Part shown: positions 18,834-27,291 of the stretch, in pieces
Numbering within the stretch: position 1 is the stretch's first letter
Layout: each line of letters starts with the position of its first letter
Assembly (NCBI GenBank): GCA_001942415.1
Contig: MKJX01000173.1
Location: 124,001 to 188,000 of the forward strand
Source of the DNA: Pseudonocardia sp. CNS-139
Lineage (GTDB): Bacteria; Actinomycetota; Actinomycetes; Mycobacteriales; Pseudonocardiaceae
Direction of reading: 5' to 3'
DNA: 64,000 bases
Notes under the pieces: generated by a model
Told to the model about the DNA's origin: nothing
Seen by the model: the letters and a program-made list of their open reading frames with translations, nothing else
Databases searched by the model: none
Made by a program: the position numbers and the translations under genes

Positions 18834-19126
18834 GCTGTCCACGACCGCCACCCTGCCATCCGGTCGGTTGCGGGGCCGCCATCCGGGCGTGCCCGCGGCC
18901 GCCACCCCGCCGCCCCGCCGGCTCCGCCGACGGCTCTCCTTGCTTCTGGGGGTGCCCCCCCGAGAACTATTCTGCCAGGTCAGGGCGACGTTTCCGGGGG
19001 TCGCAGGCCCGGCTCCGGCGAGTTGTCCACCTCGCGGCCGGGCGTCCACAGATCACCGGTGCCGCCGGCCGATGGCGCCGGGCCGTGGTATCGGCAGGGC
19101 GGCTTTGTCGCGGGTACGGTGCCCCG
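18834..19126. other. Intergenic region without supported genes
   Basis: 293 bp between a minus-strand SDR and a plus-strand short gene. It contains a GC-rich inverted patch near 18900-18960 (CCGCCGGCTCCGCC, a G5/C7 pair) and GAGAACTATTCTGCC near 18962. That lower-GC spot could hold a promoter element. Nothing in it reads as a gene. Confidence 0.4.
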
Positions 19127-19225
19127 ATGATCGCGCTGTCCGCCCGGCAGCTGGGCTGCTTCGGGTCGGTCCTGCTGGCCGCCGTGCTGACCGGCGTGGT
19201 GGTCGTCCTGTTCGTGCTCCTCTGA
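19127..19225 (+). CDS. Small single-pass membrane protein
   Basis: 32-residue open frame from ATG 19127 to TGA 19223-19225. The second half is one hydrophobic helix (LLAAVLTGVVVVLFVLL) after a short polar start with a cysteine. It lies alone between divergent and convergent neighbours. No clear ribosome-binding site; function unknown. Supported only by its membrane-protein character and clean placement, so it may be spurious. Confidence 0.4.
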   Translation: MIALSARQLGCFGSVLLAAVLTGVVVVLFVLL

Positions 19226-19248
19226 GCCGCACTCAGGCACTCAGGTAC

Positions 19249-20531
19249 TCAGGCGCGCGGGGCGGCCTCGTCCACGCGGACCCGCGCGACGCGCATCCCG
19301 TCCATCTCCGTCACGGTGAACCGGTGGTCCCCGAACCGCACGGCGTCGCCGCGCTGCGGGATCCGGCCCAGCCGCGTCTGGACGAACCCGGCCAGCGTCT
19401 CGTACGGGCCGTCGGGCAGCTCGATCCCGGACCGCGCGGCCAGCTCCTCGCGGTGCAGCAGCCCGTCCAGCTCGGCGTCGTCGCCGGTGTCGCGGGGCTC
19501 CAGGTCGTACTCGTCCTCGATGTCGCCGACCAGCTCCTCGAGGATGTCCTCCAGCGTGACGATCCCGTCGGTGCCGCCGTACTCGTCGACGACCACGGCC
19601 AGGTGGGCGCGCTGCTCGCGCATCTCGGTGAGCGCGTCCAGCAGCGGCTTGCCGGTCGGCAGCATCGGCACCGGGCGGGCAACCTCGCGCACCGGGCGGT
19701 GCTCGCTGCTCGGGTCGGTGAGGAGCGCGGTCAGCAGGTCCCGGACGTGCACGACGCCCACGACGTCGTCGACGTCCGTGCCGGTCACCGGGTAGCGGGA
19801 GTGCGAGCGGCCCAGCACGTCCCGGGCCGCGTCGCCGACCGTGGTGGCGGCCTCGACGAACTCGACCTCCGTGCGCGGCACCATCGCGCTGCCGACCGTC
19901 CGGCCGGCCGCCCCGAAGACGTCGCCGAGCACCCGGCGCTGCTCGGCGTCGAGCCCGCTGTGACTGCGGACCATGTCGCGCAGCTCGTCGGGGCTGACGT
20001 CGTCGTCGCCGGCCCGCGGGTCCAGCCCCAGCAGCCGGACGACGGCGTTCGTCGAGGCGCCGAGCAGCCAGATCAGCGGCCGGCTGAGCCGGGCGACGCG
20101 GTCCAGCATCGGCGCGACGGCCCGCGCGACCGCCTCCGGGCGCTGCAGCGCGAGCCGCTTCGGGACCAGCTCGCCGAGCACGAGCGACAGGTAGGAGATC
20201 GCCACCGTGACGAGGACGAACGCGAGCGTGCCCGCGACGCCCGGCGGCAGCCCCCACGCCGTGAGCACGGACCCGAGCGGCTCGGACAGCGTGGACCCGC
20301 CGTAGGCGCCGAGAAGAAGCCCGACAGCGTGACGCCGACCTGCACGGCGGACAGGAAGCGGTTGGAGTCCGACCGCAGGCGCGCGACGCGCTCGCCGCGC
20401 CGGTCGGTCTCGGCCATCCGCCGGACCTGCGCCTCCCGCAACGACACCAGCGCCAGCTCCGACGCCGCGAACACCCCACCGATGAGCACGAAGAGCAGGA
20501 CGAGGCCGAGGCTGAGGAGGACGTCGTTCAC
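19249..20531 (-). CDS. CNNM/CorC (HlyC) family transporter-associated protein, frameshifted
   Basis: Integral membrane protein with the three family domains in order: DUF21/CNNM membrane domain (LGLVLLFVLIGGVFAASELA at residues 5-25, LVLGELVPKRLALQRPEAV), a CBS pair (TVGSAMVPRTEVEFVEA, HLAVVVDEYGGTDGIVTLED) and the C-terminal CorC_HlyC domain (LAGFVQTRLGRIPQRGD). Members are implicated in Mg2+/Co2+ efflux; the hemolysin name is historical. One frame break near 20310, in the first membrane domain (expected GFFSGAYGG). About 428 residues after repair, a normal length. No obvious operon partner. Confidence 0.92.
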
Positions 20532-20598
20532 CCTCCGAGTCTTACAGGAAGCAGGGCGTACGGCTCGTCACGTGATCACCAGGTGATCGGGACGGTGG

Positions 20599-21819
20599 TC
20601 AGAACTCGGTGCCGTGCACCGGGCTGCGCTCGGTACGGAACGCCGCGTCGAACCGGCGCAGGACGTCCGGGTCGGCCGCCCGGACCAGGCCGGCGCGGGC
20701 GAACGACCCCGCCCGGCCGCCGCCGAACACGAGCGCGCCGAGCTGCGCGATCCCGAGCGCGACGGCCGGTTCGCCACCGGTGACGGGCGTGCAGGCGGCG
20801 CCGTCCGGGCCGCCGGTGAGCCGGAACCGGCCGCCGAGGTCGAGGAACGGGTCGTGCACGTCGAGGACGACGTCCAGCTCGGCGGCGTAGCGGCGGGCCG
20901 CGAGCACGGCGGGCACGTCGAGGACCCGCGCCCACATGCCGTCGAAGAGGCCGAGGGTGCGCAGTTGCCGCGGGTCGGCGAGCAGGTGCTGCACGGGCTC
21001 GTCGACGGCGGCGTTCCACCAGGAGACGGTCTCGGAGAGGTCGAGCGCCAGCAGCGTGCGCCACAGCGCGGCGTACGCCTCGTCGGTGGCCGTGACCAGC
21101 TCGGCGATGCGGCAGGTCTGGGTGGAGCGGTCGATCCGGTAGGAGACGTAGCCGTCGGCGTGCACGAGGTGGAAGAGCGCCGACGCGCCGCCGCGGCGGT
21201 GCTCCCGGTCGGAGAGGATCGAGTCCCACCACGCGTCGCTGCGCGAGAGCGCGCCCGGCGTGCGGGCCGCCCAGCGCTCGTGCAGCTCCGGCCCGACGGC
21301 GCGCACCTCGGCGGTGGTGGCCTGGCGCACGCCGCCGGGGTCGGGCGCGTCCGGCCGCAGCGCCGCGCGGCGCCGGGTGATCTCGACGTCGCGCCGCTCG
21401 GTGGCCACCCCGTAGCCGAAGCGCCCGTAGATGGCGCCCTCGCTGGCCGTCAGCAGCGCGACGGGCAGGCCGGCGCCCGCGAACGCGCGCAGCTGCTCGG
21501 CCATGAGGGCCCGCAGGATGCCGCGGCGGCGGTGCGTCACGGCGACCGACACCCATGTGACGCCCGCCGCCGGCACCGCGGCGCCGCCGGGCAGCGTGAC
21601 GTCGAACGGGAAGTCGCCGGTGATGCCGACGATGCCGTGGTCCGGGTCCTCGGCCAGGACGTACCGGTCCGGCTCGAAGAGCGCCCGGATGTCGTCGAGG
21701 TCGGTGTCGGTGTAGTGGACGCCGAACGCGCGCCCGTCGGCGAGCGCGATCGCTGGCAGGTCGGCGGCCGTGGCCCGGCGCAGGGTCACGGCGGTGTCGG
21801 TCACGTCGTTCTGCAGCAC
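20599..21819 (-). CDS. GNAT family N-acetyltransferase, Eis-like
   Basis: Intact 406-residue protein with the Eis architecture: an N-terminal GNAT domain (TLRRATAADLPAIALAD, acetyl-CoA loop VAVTHRRRGILRALM), a second GNAT-like domain (LFHLVHADGYVSYRI) and a C-terminal sterol-carrier-like domain (LGGRFRLTGGPDGAACT). The protein ends in -EF after RSPVHGT; the family uses its terminal carboxylate in catalysis. Eis acetylates aminoglycosides and other amines in mycobacteria; the natural substrate here is unknown. The gene is monocistronic as far as can be seen. Confidence 0.92.
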   Translation of the reverse strand: MLQNDVTDTAVTLRRATAADLPAIALADGRAFGVHYTDTDLDDIRALFEPDRYVLAEDPDHGIVGITGDFPFDVTLPGGAAVPAAGVTWVSVAVTHRRRGILRALMAEQLRAFAGAGLPVALLTASEGAIYGRFGYGVATERRDVEITRRRAALRPDAPDPGGVRQATTAEVRAVGPELHERWAARTPGALSRSDAWWDSILSDREHRRGGASALFHLVHADGYVSYRIDRSTQTCRIAELVTATDEAYAALWRTLLALDLSETVSWWNAAVDEPVQHLLADPRQLRTLGLFDGMWARVLDVPAVLAARRYAAELDVVLDVHDPFLDLGGRFRLTGGPDGAACTPVTGGEPAVALGIAQLGALVFGGGRAGSFARAGLVRAADPDVLRRFDAAFRTERSPVHGTEF

Positions 21820-21875
21820 GGTGAGGCAGTGTGACGCGCGCCGCTCGGGCGCGTCGACGGGTTAACCCGCGCGGG

Positions 21876-22262
21876 TCACGCGTCGATCTCGGCCAGCGCC
21901 TTCCTGGCCTGCGCCAGCTCGGCCTCCAGCGCGGCGACGCGGGCCGCGCGCTGCTCCCGGGCCGCCTCGATCACCGCGTCGATCGGGTCGGCCAGCTCGG
22001 CGTGCAGGGCCTGCGCGGCCCGGGACACCGCGGCGGCCGTGACGGGCAGGCCGCGGCTCAGCCACGTGGTGCCCTGCTTGAGCTCGGCCTGCCAGTCGCC
22101 GTCGGCGGTGCCGGTGACCGTGAGCGTCAGCTCGATCGTGCGGGTGGTGCGGGCGCCCGAGCCCTTCGGACGGCCGCGGCGGCGCGGTGCGGGCTCGTCG
22201 GTGGGCTCGTCGGTGGTCACGGCGGGGTCGGGATCGCTCACGGCGTCGATCGTAGAACGCAT
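21876..22262 (-). CDS. Small basic/coiled-coil protein, DUF6319-like
   Basis: 128-residue protein. The N-terminal third is acidic then basic (RRRGRPKGSGARTTR, an AT-hook-like RGRPKG). The middle is a beta-rich segment (TIELTLTVTGTADGDWQAEL) and the end a long helix (EAAREQRAARVAALEAELAQ) likely to form a coiled coil. It resembles a family of unknown function common in Pseudonocardiaceae (DUF6319, recalled, not searched). The RGRPKG motif suggests DNA contact. ATG 22262 has no strong ribosome-binding site. It is followed, on the other side, by the VapBC-like pair on the same strand. Confidence 0.7.
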   Translation of the reverse strand: MRSTIDAVSDPDPAVTTDEPTDEPAPRRRGRPKGSGARTTRTIELTLTVTGTADGDWQAELKQGTTWLSRGLPVTAAAVSRAAQALHAELADPIDAVIEAAREQRAARVAALEAELAQARKALAEIDA

Positions 22263-22291
22263 GTTCGATCGGGTGACGGGGTGGGTGCGGA

Positions 22292-22748
22292 TCAGGTGCC
22301 GACCAGCAGGAACCCCTCGGTGGCGGCCGCGTCGCGCAGCGTGCGGTCGAACGCGGCGAAGCGGCCGATCCCCGGGTCGGCCGCGCGGACCGCCTTGGCG
22401 CTCGCGAGCTGCACGGCGTCGCAGGCGCGGAGGCCGTGCACCGCGGCGAGCTGGGCGGCGTCCTCGAGGATCTGCGCGGTCATCCGGACCGGCTCGAAGC
22501 GGCGCGGTTCCTCGTGGGTGCCGAACCAGTCGGCCTCGAACTGCGCCACGAGCACGGCGGCGGCCGCGGCGCCGAGCTCGCCCCTCCGCTGCTTGCGCCA
22601 CAGCGCCGCTGGCACCTCCACCCGCGCGATCTGTGCCACGACAACCGTGCAGCCGGCGGACCTCCGCGTGGCCGGGTTCGTCGGCGTAGTGCTTGACCAG
22701 CGCCGACGAGTCGGCGAAGCAGGGGCCGGTTGCCGTCGCCGCCGTCAC
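22292..22748 (-). CDS. PIN-domain ribonuclease toxin (VapC-like), frameshifted
   Basis: Probable toxin of a type II toxin-antitoxin pair. PIN landmarks: first catalytic aspartate in FADSSALVKHYADEPG, the central GLRACDAVQLASA with the second acidic site, and FAAFDRTLRDAA with the last. About 152 residues after repairing a frame break near 22650-22655. The GTG start at 22748 overlaps the antitoxin stop by 4 bp, the usual tight coupling. PIN toxins cleave RNA (tRNA or rRNA) when the antitoxin is degraded. Confidence 0.85.
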
Positions 22749-23036
22749 CTGCGTCCGTCGCCGACGAGGTCCGAGAGCGGCGTGCCGCGGCCGCCGCGGC
22801 CCGGGCCGCGGCCACGGCGTCCGGGTCGGGGCGCGGGCGCGGGGGCCCGGCGGGACGAGCAGGCCGGCGCGGGCCAGCCGCTCCCGGATCCGGGTGGCCT
22901 CGTCGTCGGCCAGGTCCGGGTCGGTGGCGGCCTCGGCCAGCCTGGTGAGGTACTCGTTGAGGCTGCGACCCTGTGCGGCGGCGGCCGCGCGCACGCGGTC
23001 GACCAGCTCGTCGGATGCCCGCCAGGTCACCTGCAT
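22745..23036 (-). CDS. Ribbon-helix-helix antitoxin (VapB/HicB-like), frameshifted
   Basis: First gene of the toxin-antitoxin pair. The N-terminus MQVTWRASDELVDRVRAA then GRSLNEYLTRLAEAA is a ribbon-helix-helix DNA-binding unit of the HicB/Arc type. The C-terminal half (RIRERLARAGLLVPPG ... GTPLSDLVGDGRR) should wrap the toxin. Two frame breaks, near 22850 and 22790, are repaired by single bases; the protein is then about 97 residues with TGA at 22745. Start ATG 23036 lies inside a GCATGC palindrome, the likely autoregulatory operator. Confidence 0.78.
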
Positions 23037-23046
23037 GCATGCATGC
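23033..23046. promoter_or_regulatory. Palindromic GCATGC repeat at the antitoxin start
   Basis: GCATGCATGCATGC overlaps the start codon of the antitoxin gene. Ribbon-helix-helix antitoxins usually bind short inverted repeats at their own promoter, so this is a candidate autoregulatory site. It could also simply be a short tandem repeat. Confidence 0.4.
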
Positions 23047-23070
23047 TAGCGCGCAGTCACCCACCGGGAC

Positions 23071-23095
23071 TGATTAGCTAAGCTATGTAAAATGG
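23071..23095 (+). promoter_or_regulatory. AT-rich promoter/operator patch upstream of the universal stress gene
   Basis: A rare AT-rich spot, TGATTAGCTAAGCTATGTAA followed by AATGG, in otherwise very GC-rich DNA. It contains the perfect 11-bp palindrome TAGCTAAGCTA (23075-23085) and a possible -10 (TATGTA/GTAAAAT). It lies between the antitoxin (minus) and stress-protein (plus) genes and could serve either. Confidence 0.35.
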
Positions 23096-23126
23096 TGGCG
23101 GGTTCGGCGGGTGGGAGGAACGGGCG

Positions 23127-23576
23127 ATGGCGGCGTTCGAGATCGGGGACGACGGGCCCTCGGCGCTGGTGGTCGGGGTCGACGGCTCGGACACGGGCTG
23201 GCGGGCGTTCCACTACGCGGTCGGGCTGGCCCGCCGGCAGGGCTCGCGTGTCGTGGCCGTCTACGCGGAGAACCTGCCCGGCGGTGCGTTCGCCGGCACC
23301 GGCGCGCTCGCGCTCCCCGTGCTCGACACGTCCGCCGAGGAGCTGCGCACCGAGCTGCGCACCACCGTCGAGGCGCTCGGCGCCGAGCACGGCGTGCCGA
23401 CGGAGCTGGTCGTCGCCGCGGCCGACCCGGTGCTCGCGCTGGCGACGGTGGCCGAGGAGGTGCGGGCCGACGCGATCCTCGTCGGCGCCAGCACCCAGGC
23501 CGCCCACCGGCTCTTCGGGTCGGTCGGGGTGCGCGCGGTCCGCGCCGGGCGCTGGCCGGTCACCGTCGTGCCCTGA
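23127..23576 (+). CDS. Universal stress protein (UspA family)
   Basis: 149-residue single-domain USP. N-terminal ALVVGVDGSDTGWRAFHYA, then ADAILVGASTQAAHRLFGSV and RWPVTVVP. The last part carries the ATP-binding pattern GA-x2-G-like (GASTQAAHRLFGSVG), though with T-Q where G-x2-G is usual, so nucleotide binding is uncertain. ATG 23127 is preceded by GGGAGGAA. Intact. Converges on the large membrane-anchored unknown at 23580 with only 3 bp between the stops. Confidence 0.92.
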   Translation: MAAFEIGDDGPSALVVGVDGSDTGWRAFHYAVGLARRQGSRVVAVYAENLPGGAFAGTGALALPVLDTSAEELRTELRTTVEALGAEHGVPTELVVAAADPVLALATVAEEVRADAILVGASTQAAHRLFGSVGVRAVRAGRWPVTVVP

Positions 23577-23579
23577 CGC

Positions 23580-25228
23580 TCAGTCTTCTCCGTCCTCCCG
23601 GTCGCCGCCGAGGAGCTGCCCGAGCAGCGACGGACGGTCCGAGCCGCGTTCGTCGTCCGCGGACTCCCGGGGCTCGTCGGGCTCGTCGGAGCTCTCGTCC
23701 GACGACGCCTTCTCGGAGTTCTCCTGCCCCGAGTCCTCGTCCGACGAGTCGCGCTCGTCCCGCGCCGATCCGCGCCGCGTCTCCTCGTCGATGGCCTGGG
23801 CGGCGGCCTCGCCGATCGAGCGGACGGGCCGGGCGACGGCGCGCACGACGTCGCCGACGGTGTCGCCCACCTCACCGACCGTCTCGCCGACCTCTCCCGG
23901 TCTCGCCGCGGTCGTCGGCCACCTCCTGCACCGGTCTCCCCGACGAAGGCCGCCCACCCCCGTGGGCCCTCGGTCGCGGGGAGGTCGCCCGGAGCCGTCC
24001 CCGCCGAGGGCGCAGGCTCGGCACCTCGAGGGACGGCAGCTCGACGTCCGGCAGCGAGATCTCGGAGCCGCCCAGCTCGAGATCGGGCGTGGTCAGCTCG
24101 GTGCGCGACACCGCGACCGACGGCAGCGCCACCTCGGGCGGGGCGTCCGCGGCGAGCGCGACCCGGGCCTCGGACAGCCGGCGTCCGGCACGGTCACCGC
24201 GGTCTCCGACAGCGCGACCGGCCCGGCCTGCGCCGCCGAGAGCATGACGTCCGGCGTCTCGACCTCGGCGGCGGACGTGTCGACCGCGATCTCGGTGTCG
24301 TCCGCCGTCACCGTCACGGCGGGCGGCGCGATGCGCGCCGGCGACACCGTCACCTCGGGCGTGCGCACCGGGCCGACGACCGGGACGTCCGCCCGAGGTG
24401 ACGGCACGCGGACCTCGGGCGTCTCGACCTCCGGCAGCGCCAGCGCCGGCGGCGGGGTGGACGCGCGGCCGCCGTTCGGCGGCGCGGGCGGGCCGGCGAC
24501 GGCCCCCGCGGGCCGGCGAACGCGAAGACCGGGGCCGGCTCCGGCGCGGCGGGCTGCGCGAACGGGGGCGACGCGCTGACCGGAGCGGCCTGCCCGCCGC
24601 TGCGGGGTGCCGGCTCCGCCGGCTCGCCGAGCAGGAACCCGCCCGTCCGGACCTGCGGCCGTACGCCGAGCGTGACCCGTTCGACGGGCGGCGGCTCCGC
24701 GAACGGGCCGGTGTTCTCCAGCGCGCCGGTGGTCGAGAGCGGCACGGCCTCGGCGAGGAACAGCGCGACCGTGGCGAGCGTGTAGCCGTCGACGGGCCCG
24801 CCCGCCGGGCCGGCCGCCTCGGCGGACCGCAGCGCCCCGCTGCCGGGCGCCTCGTTCGGGACCACGACGTCGGAGGACGCCTCCGGGACCGCCCGCTCCC
24901 GCACGGCGTGGTCCACCAGCGCGCTGCCGATGACCGCGCTGGCCGCCAGGAAGACCCCGGCCGTCGTCGTCGCCTTGCGGACGCGGCGGCGTTTGCGGAC
25001 GGGCTCGGGGCGGGAGTGGCCGCGCGGCAGCAGCGGCCGGTCGAGGCTGTGCGGGCCGCAGCCCTCGCGGCGCAGCAGGGCCGCGACGGAGATCGCCCGC
25101 GACGGCTCGACCGGGACGGGGGGCGGCGGGACGGGGAGGCCGGCTTGACGGGCGAGCAGCTCGGCGACGGTGACCGTGGTCGAGGAGGTCCGGGTGCGAC
25201 GGGTGTGCGGGCGGGCGGGCGCTTTCAC
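23580..25228 (-). CDS. Large membrane-anchored hypothetical protein with repetitive V/T/P region and acidic tail, frameshifted
   Basis: Not a recognised family. In order: basic N-terminus, two copies of a TVAELLARQ / SVAALLRREG motif (about residues 15 and 50), a basic patch (RKRRRVRKA), one hydrophobic helix (TTAGVFLAASAVIGSALV), then a long region rich in V-E-T-P units (EVETPEVRVPSP, EVETPDVMLS, PDVELPSLEVPS). The last 100 residues are Ser/Asp/Glu-rich (DERDSSDEDSGQ, SSDESSDEPDEP) and end SLLGQLLGGDREDGED. Frame breaks lie near 24510, 24180 and 23900. GTG 25228 has GGAAGG 8 nt upstream. Likely one membrane crossing with a long outside tail; the repeated VETPEV units suggest a flexible or surface role. 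The continuity of the reading across breaks is inference. Confidence 0.6.
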
Positions 25229-25749
25229 GGTCGGGCCTTCCGGAAGGGTCGTGCTCTGCGGGCGGCAGCTCTGGTCACGCAACGTCGGATCGGCGTCACT
25301 GCTGGTAGAGCTCGTTTCGTACTCGCAGTTCAGTACGACGTGCCAGAGGTTGTTCGCCCGCTCGTCGCGGATCACCTGAACAGCCCCGACAGCCGTCCGG
25401 CGTGCGAGCGGTACCGTCCACCGCTGAGTTGGTACGCCAAGTCCGCCGTCCGTCGGTGCGGATCATGGCGAACGGCCTAGTCTCGACACTCTGTCGTCGC
25501 AACGTGACGTTCGGCGACGACCGGTGCGCCGGAGAGGCGCGAATCACCCTGGGTGAAGGCCGTTGGTCCGTCCGGGCAAGGTCGCGGAGAGGGCCCGTTC
25601 ACCGCTCGTGCACCCGCGCGTGGGCCTCGGCGGGCGGCGGCCGTCCGGGATGTGCCCGCGACCGGCGCGCCGGGATCGCGTACGCCTACGGGCACGCGAT
25701 CCCGGCCGGGTCGCTGGCGTGATCGACGCGGTGCCGATCCGCCGGGCGG
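25229..25749. other. Intergenic region, promoter-bearing, no supported gene
   Basis: 521 bp between two minus-strand genes. The part nearest 25229 must hold the promoter of the membrane-anchored unknown. The part near 25669-25706 is a terminator-like hairpin. Base composition drops near 25300-25480 (GGTACCGTCCACC and similar). An open frame at 25402-25722 exists on the plus strand, but its product is compositionally random and it runs through the hairpin, so it is not called. Confidence 0.5.
25669..25706 (-). terminator. 13-bp stem terminator after the CMD-family gene
   Basis: Arms GCCGGGATCGCGT (25669-25681) and ACGCGATCCCGGC (25694-25706) are perfectly complementary around a 12-nt loop. 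It lies 44 bp past the stop of the minus-strand gene at 25750. No T-run. Confidence 0.6.
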
Positions 25750-26298
25750 TCAGCCGCGCAGCGGGAACCTGTCCAGGTACTGCTGGTAGTCCGGCTCCAC
25801 GTCGATCTGCAGCGTGCCGAGGATGCGCACCACCGCGCTGTAGAACGCGACGACGATGACGAGGTCGACCACGCGGGAGCGGCCGAGCTCCTTCTCCAGG
25901 TACGCCCAGAGGTCCTCGGACATCTTCATGTCGGTGGTGATCTGGCGGGTGGCGGTGAGCACGGCCGTCTCCAGCTCGCCGAGCCCGTGCTCCCCGCCCT
26001 CGGTGGCCGCGATCAGCGCCTCGATGTCCGCGTCGGAGACGCCGAAGTCGTAGCCGATCTTGACGTGGTGGCTCCACTCGTACGGGCTCGACGTGAGGTA
26101 GCCGACCTGCAGGATCGCCAGCTCACGCAGCCGCGGGTCCAGCTCGCACCCGTACCGGATCCACTCGCCGAAGCCGTGGTGCTGGCGCGCGGCAGCGGGG
26201 GAGTTGACCAGCGCGCGGAAGAGGTTGATCGGCCGGGCGAGCAGGTCCCGGTCGGCCTCGGAGAGGTCCGCCTCGGTCAGGTAGGGCACGAGCGCCAT
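25750..26298 (-). CDS. Carboxymuconolactone decarboxylase (CMD/AhpD-like) family protein
   Basis: Intact 182-residue helical protein. N-terminal VPYLTEADLSEADRDLL, then the CMD core LRELAILQVGYLTSSPYEWS followed by HHVKIG. The E-W-x-HH pattern is that of CMD and related proteins rather than AhpD, because the C-x2-C of peroxide-reducing AhpD is missing. CMD enzymes act on aromatic-ring-derived lactones, while many homologues are uncharacterised. It is divergent from the catabolic island and shares its regulated promoter region, so a role in the same pathway is likely but inferred. Confidence 0.88.
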   Translation of the reverse strand: MALVPYLTEADLSEADRDLLARPINLFRALVNSPAAARQHHGFGEWIRYGCELDPRLRELAILQVGYLTSSPYEWSHHVKIGYDFGVSDADIEALIAATEGGEHGLGELETAVLTATRQITTDMKMSEDLWAYLEKELGRSRVVDLVIVVAFYSAVVRILGTLQIDVEPDYQQYLDRFPLRG

Positions 26299-26349
26299 GC
26301 GGGGGAGCTCCGTCTCTCGTCGATGAGGTCTGATGTCTGAGGGGAGTCC

Positions 26350-26378
26350 TTGACGTCCTCCCGCGGCATGCCTACCGT
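26350..26378 (+). promoter_or_regulatory. Promoter of the catabolic operon
   Basis: TTGACG (26350-26355) and TACCGT (26373-26378) are separated by 17 bp, a good sigma70/HrdB-type pair in the divergent region ahead of the SDR gene. Two operator-like repeats follow immediately downstream, over the expected transcription start. Confidence 0.55.
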
Positions 26379-26379
26379 C

Positions 26380-26414
26380 GTTCACGATTTGAGGCAAGAG
26401 TTCACTATATGAAC
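26380..26414. promoter_or_regulatory. Paired operator-like repeats GTTCAC-N-TGAAC
   Basis: GTTCACGATTTGAG (26380-26393) and the near-perfect palindrome GTTCACTATATGAAC (26400-26414) are direct repeats spaced 20 bp apart. They cover the predicted start and leader of the catabolic operon. The likely ligand-responsive regulators are the IclR (35549) or GntR (37455) proteins of the same island; which one binds cannot be told from sequence. Confidence 0.55.
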
Positions 26415-26443
26415 GCGGACAGGCGACGAAGGGGTCGACGACG

Positions 26444-27249
26444 ATGGGGCAGCGCGTGGCCGGGAAGGTCGCGATCGTGGTCGGAGCCGGCCAGACGCCG
26501 GGGCAGACCGTCGGCAACGGGCGGGCCGCCGCCCTGCTGTACGCCCGCGAGGCGCGAAGGTGGTCGCGGCGGACCGGGACCTCGCCTCCGCCGAGGAGAC
26601 CGCCAAGCAGATCGTGGACGAGGGCGGCGAGGCGGTGGCGGTGCGCACCGACGTCGTCAGCGAGGACGACATCAGGGCGATGACCGCGACCTGCCTGGAG
26701 CACTTCGGGCGGATCGACATCCTGCACAACAACGTGGGCGTGAGCATCGCGGGCGGCGACGCCCCGATCACCGAGATCGAGGCGGACGCGTTCGCCCGCA
26801 TCACGGCCATCAACCTGCAGAGCATGGTGCTGACCAGCAAGCACGCCATCCCCACGATGCGCGAGCAGGGCGGCGGCGTGATCATCAACATCTCGTCGAT
26901 CGCCGCGCACATCAACTACCCGTACGTCACCTACCGCACGTCCAAGGCGGGTGTGGTGACGCTGACCGAGCACATCGCGATCACCAACGCCCAGTACGGC
27001 ATCCGGGCCAACGCGATCCTGCCCGGCCTGATGGACACCCCGATGGCGATCGAGAACCGGGTCGGCCTGGGCGGCCGCACCCGCGAGCAGGTCGTCGCCG
27101 AGCGCAACTCGCACGTGCCGCTGAAGAACCTGATGGGCACCGGCTGGGACGTCGCCAACGCCGCGCTGTTCCTCGCCTCCGACGAGGCCGCGTTCGTCAC
27201 GGGCGTCGCGCTGAACGTCGACGGCGGGCAGAGCCTCACCCGCGGCTGA
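26444..27249 (+). CDS. SDR family oxidoreductase, first gene of the catabolic operon, frameshifted
   Basis: Classical SDR of about 268 residues. The cofactor loop is unusual: GKVAIVVGAGQTPGQTVGNG, where the glycine-rich turn is stretched by several residues, a variation also seen in the SDR at 34731. It then has HNNVGVSIAGGD in place of NNAG, catalytic NISSIAAHINYPYVTYRTSK and IRANAILPGLMDTPM, ending VTGVALNVDGG. One frame break near 26557 (expected EGAKVVAADRD). ATG 26444 follows GGGGTCGACG, a weak ribosome site. It shares an operon with the E1 pair downstream (43-bp gap). The enzyme presumably oxidises or reduces a hydroxyl or keto intermediate. Confidence 0.92.
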
Positions 27250-27291
27250 CCCGGCCCCGGAGCGAGCACAGAGAGAGACGACGGAGACCAC

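Noticed and set aside
25402..25722. Plus-strand open frame of 106 codons
   Set aside because: No recognisable domain, low-complexity Arg/Gly composition, and it runs through a terminator hairpin.
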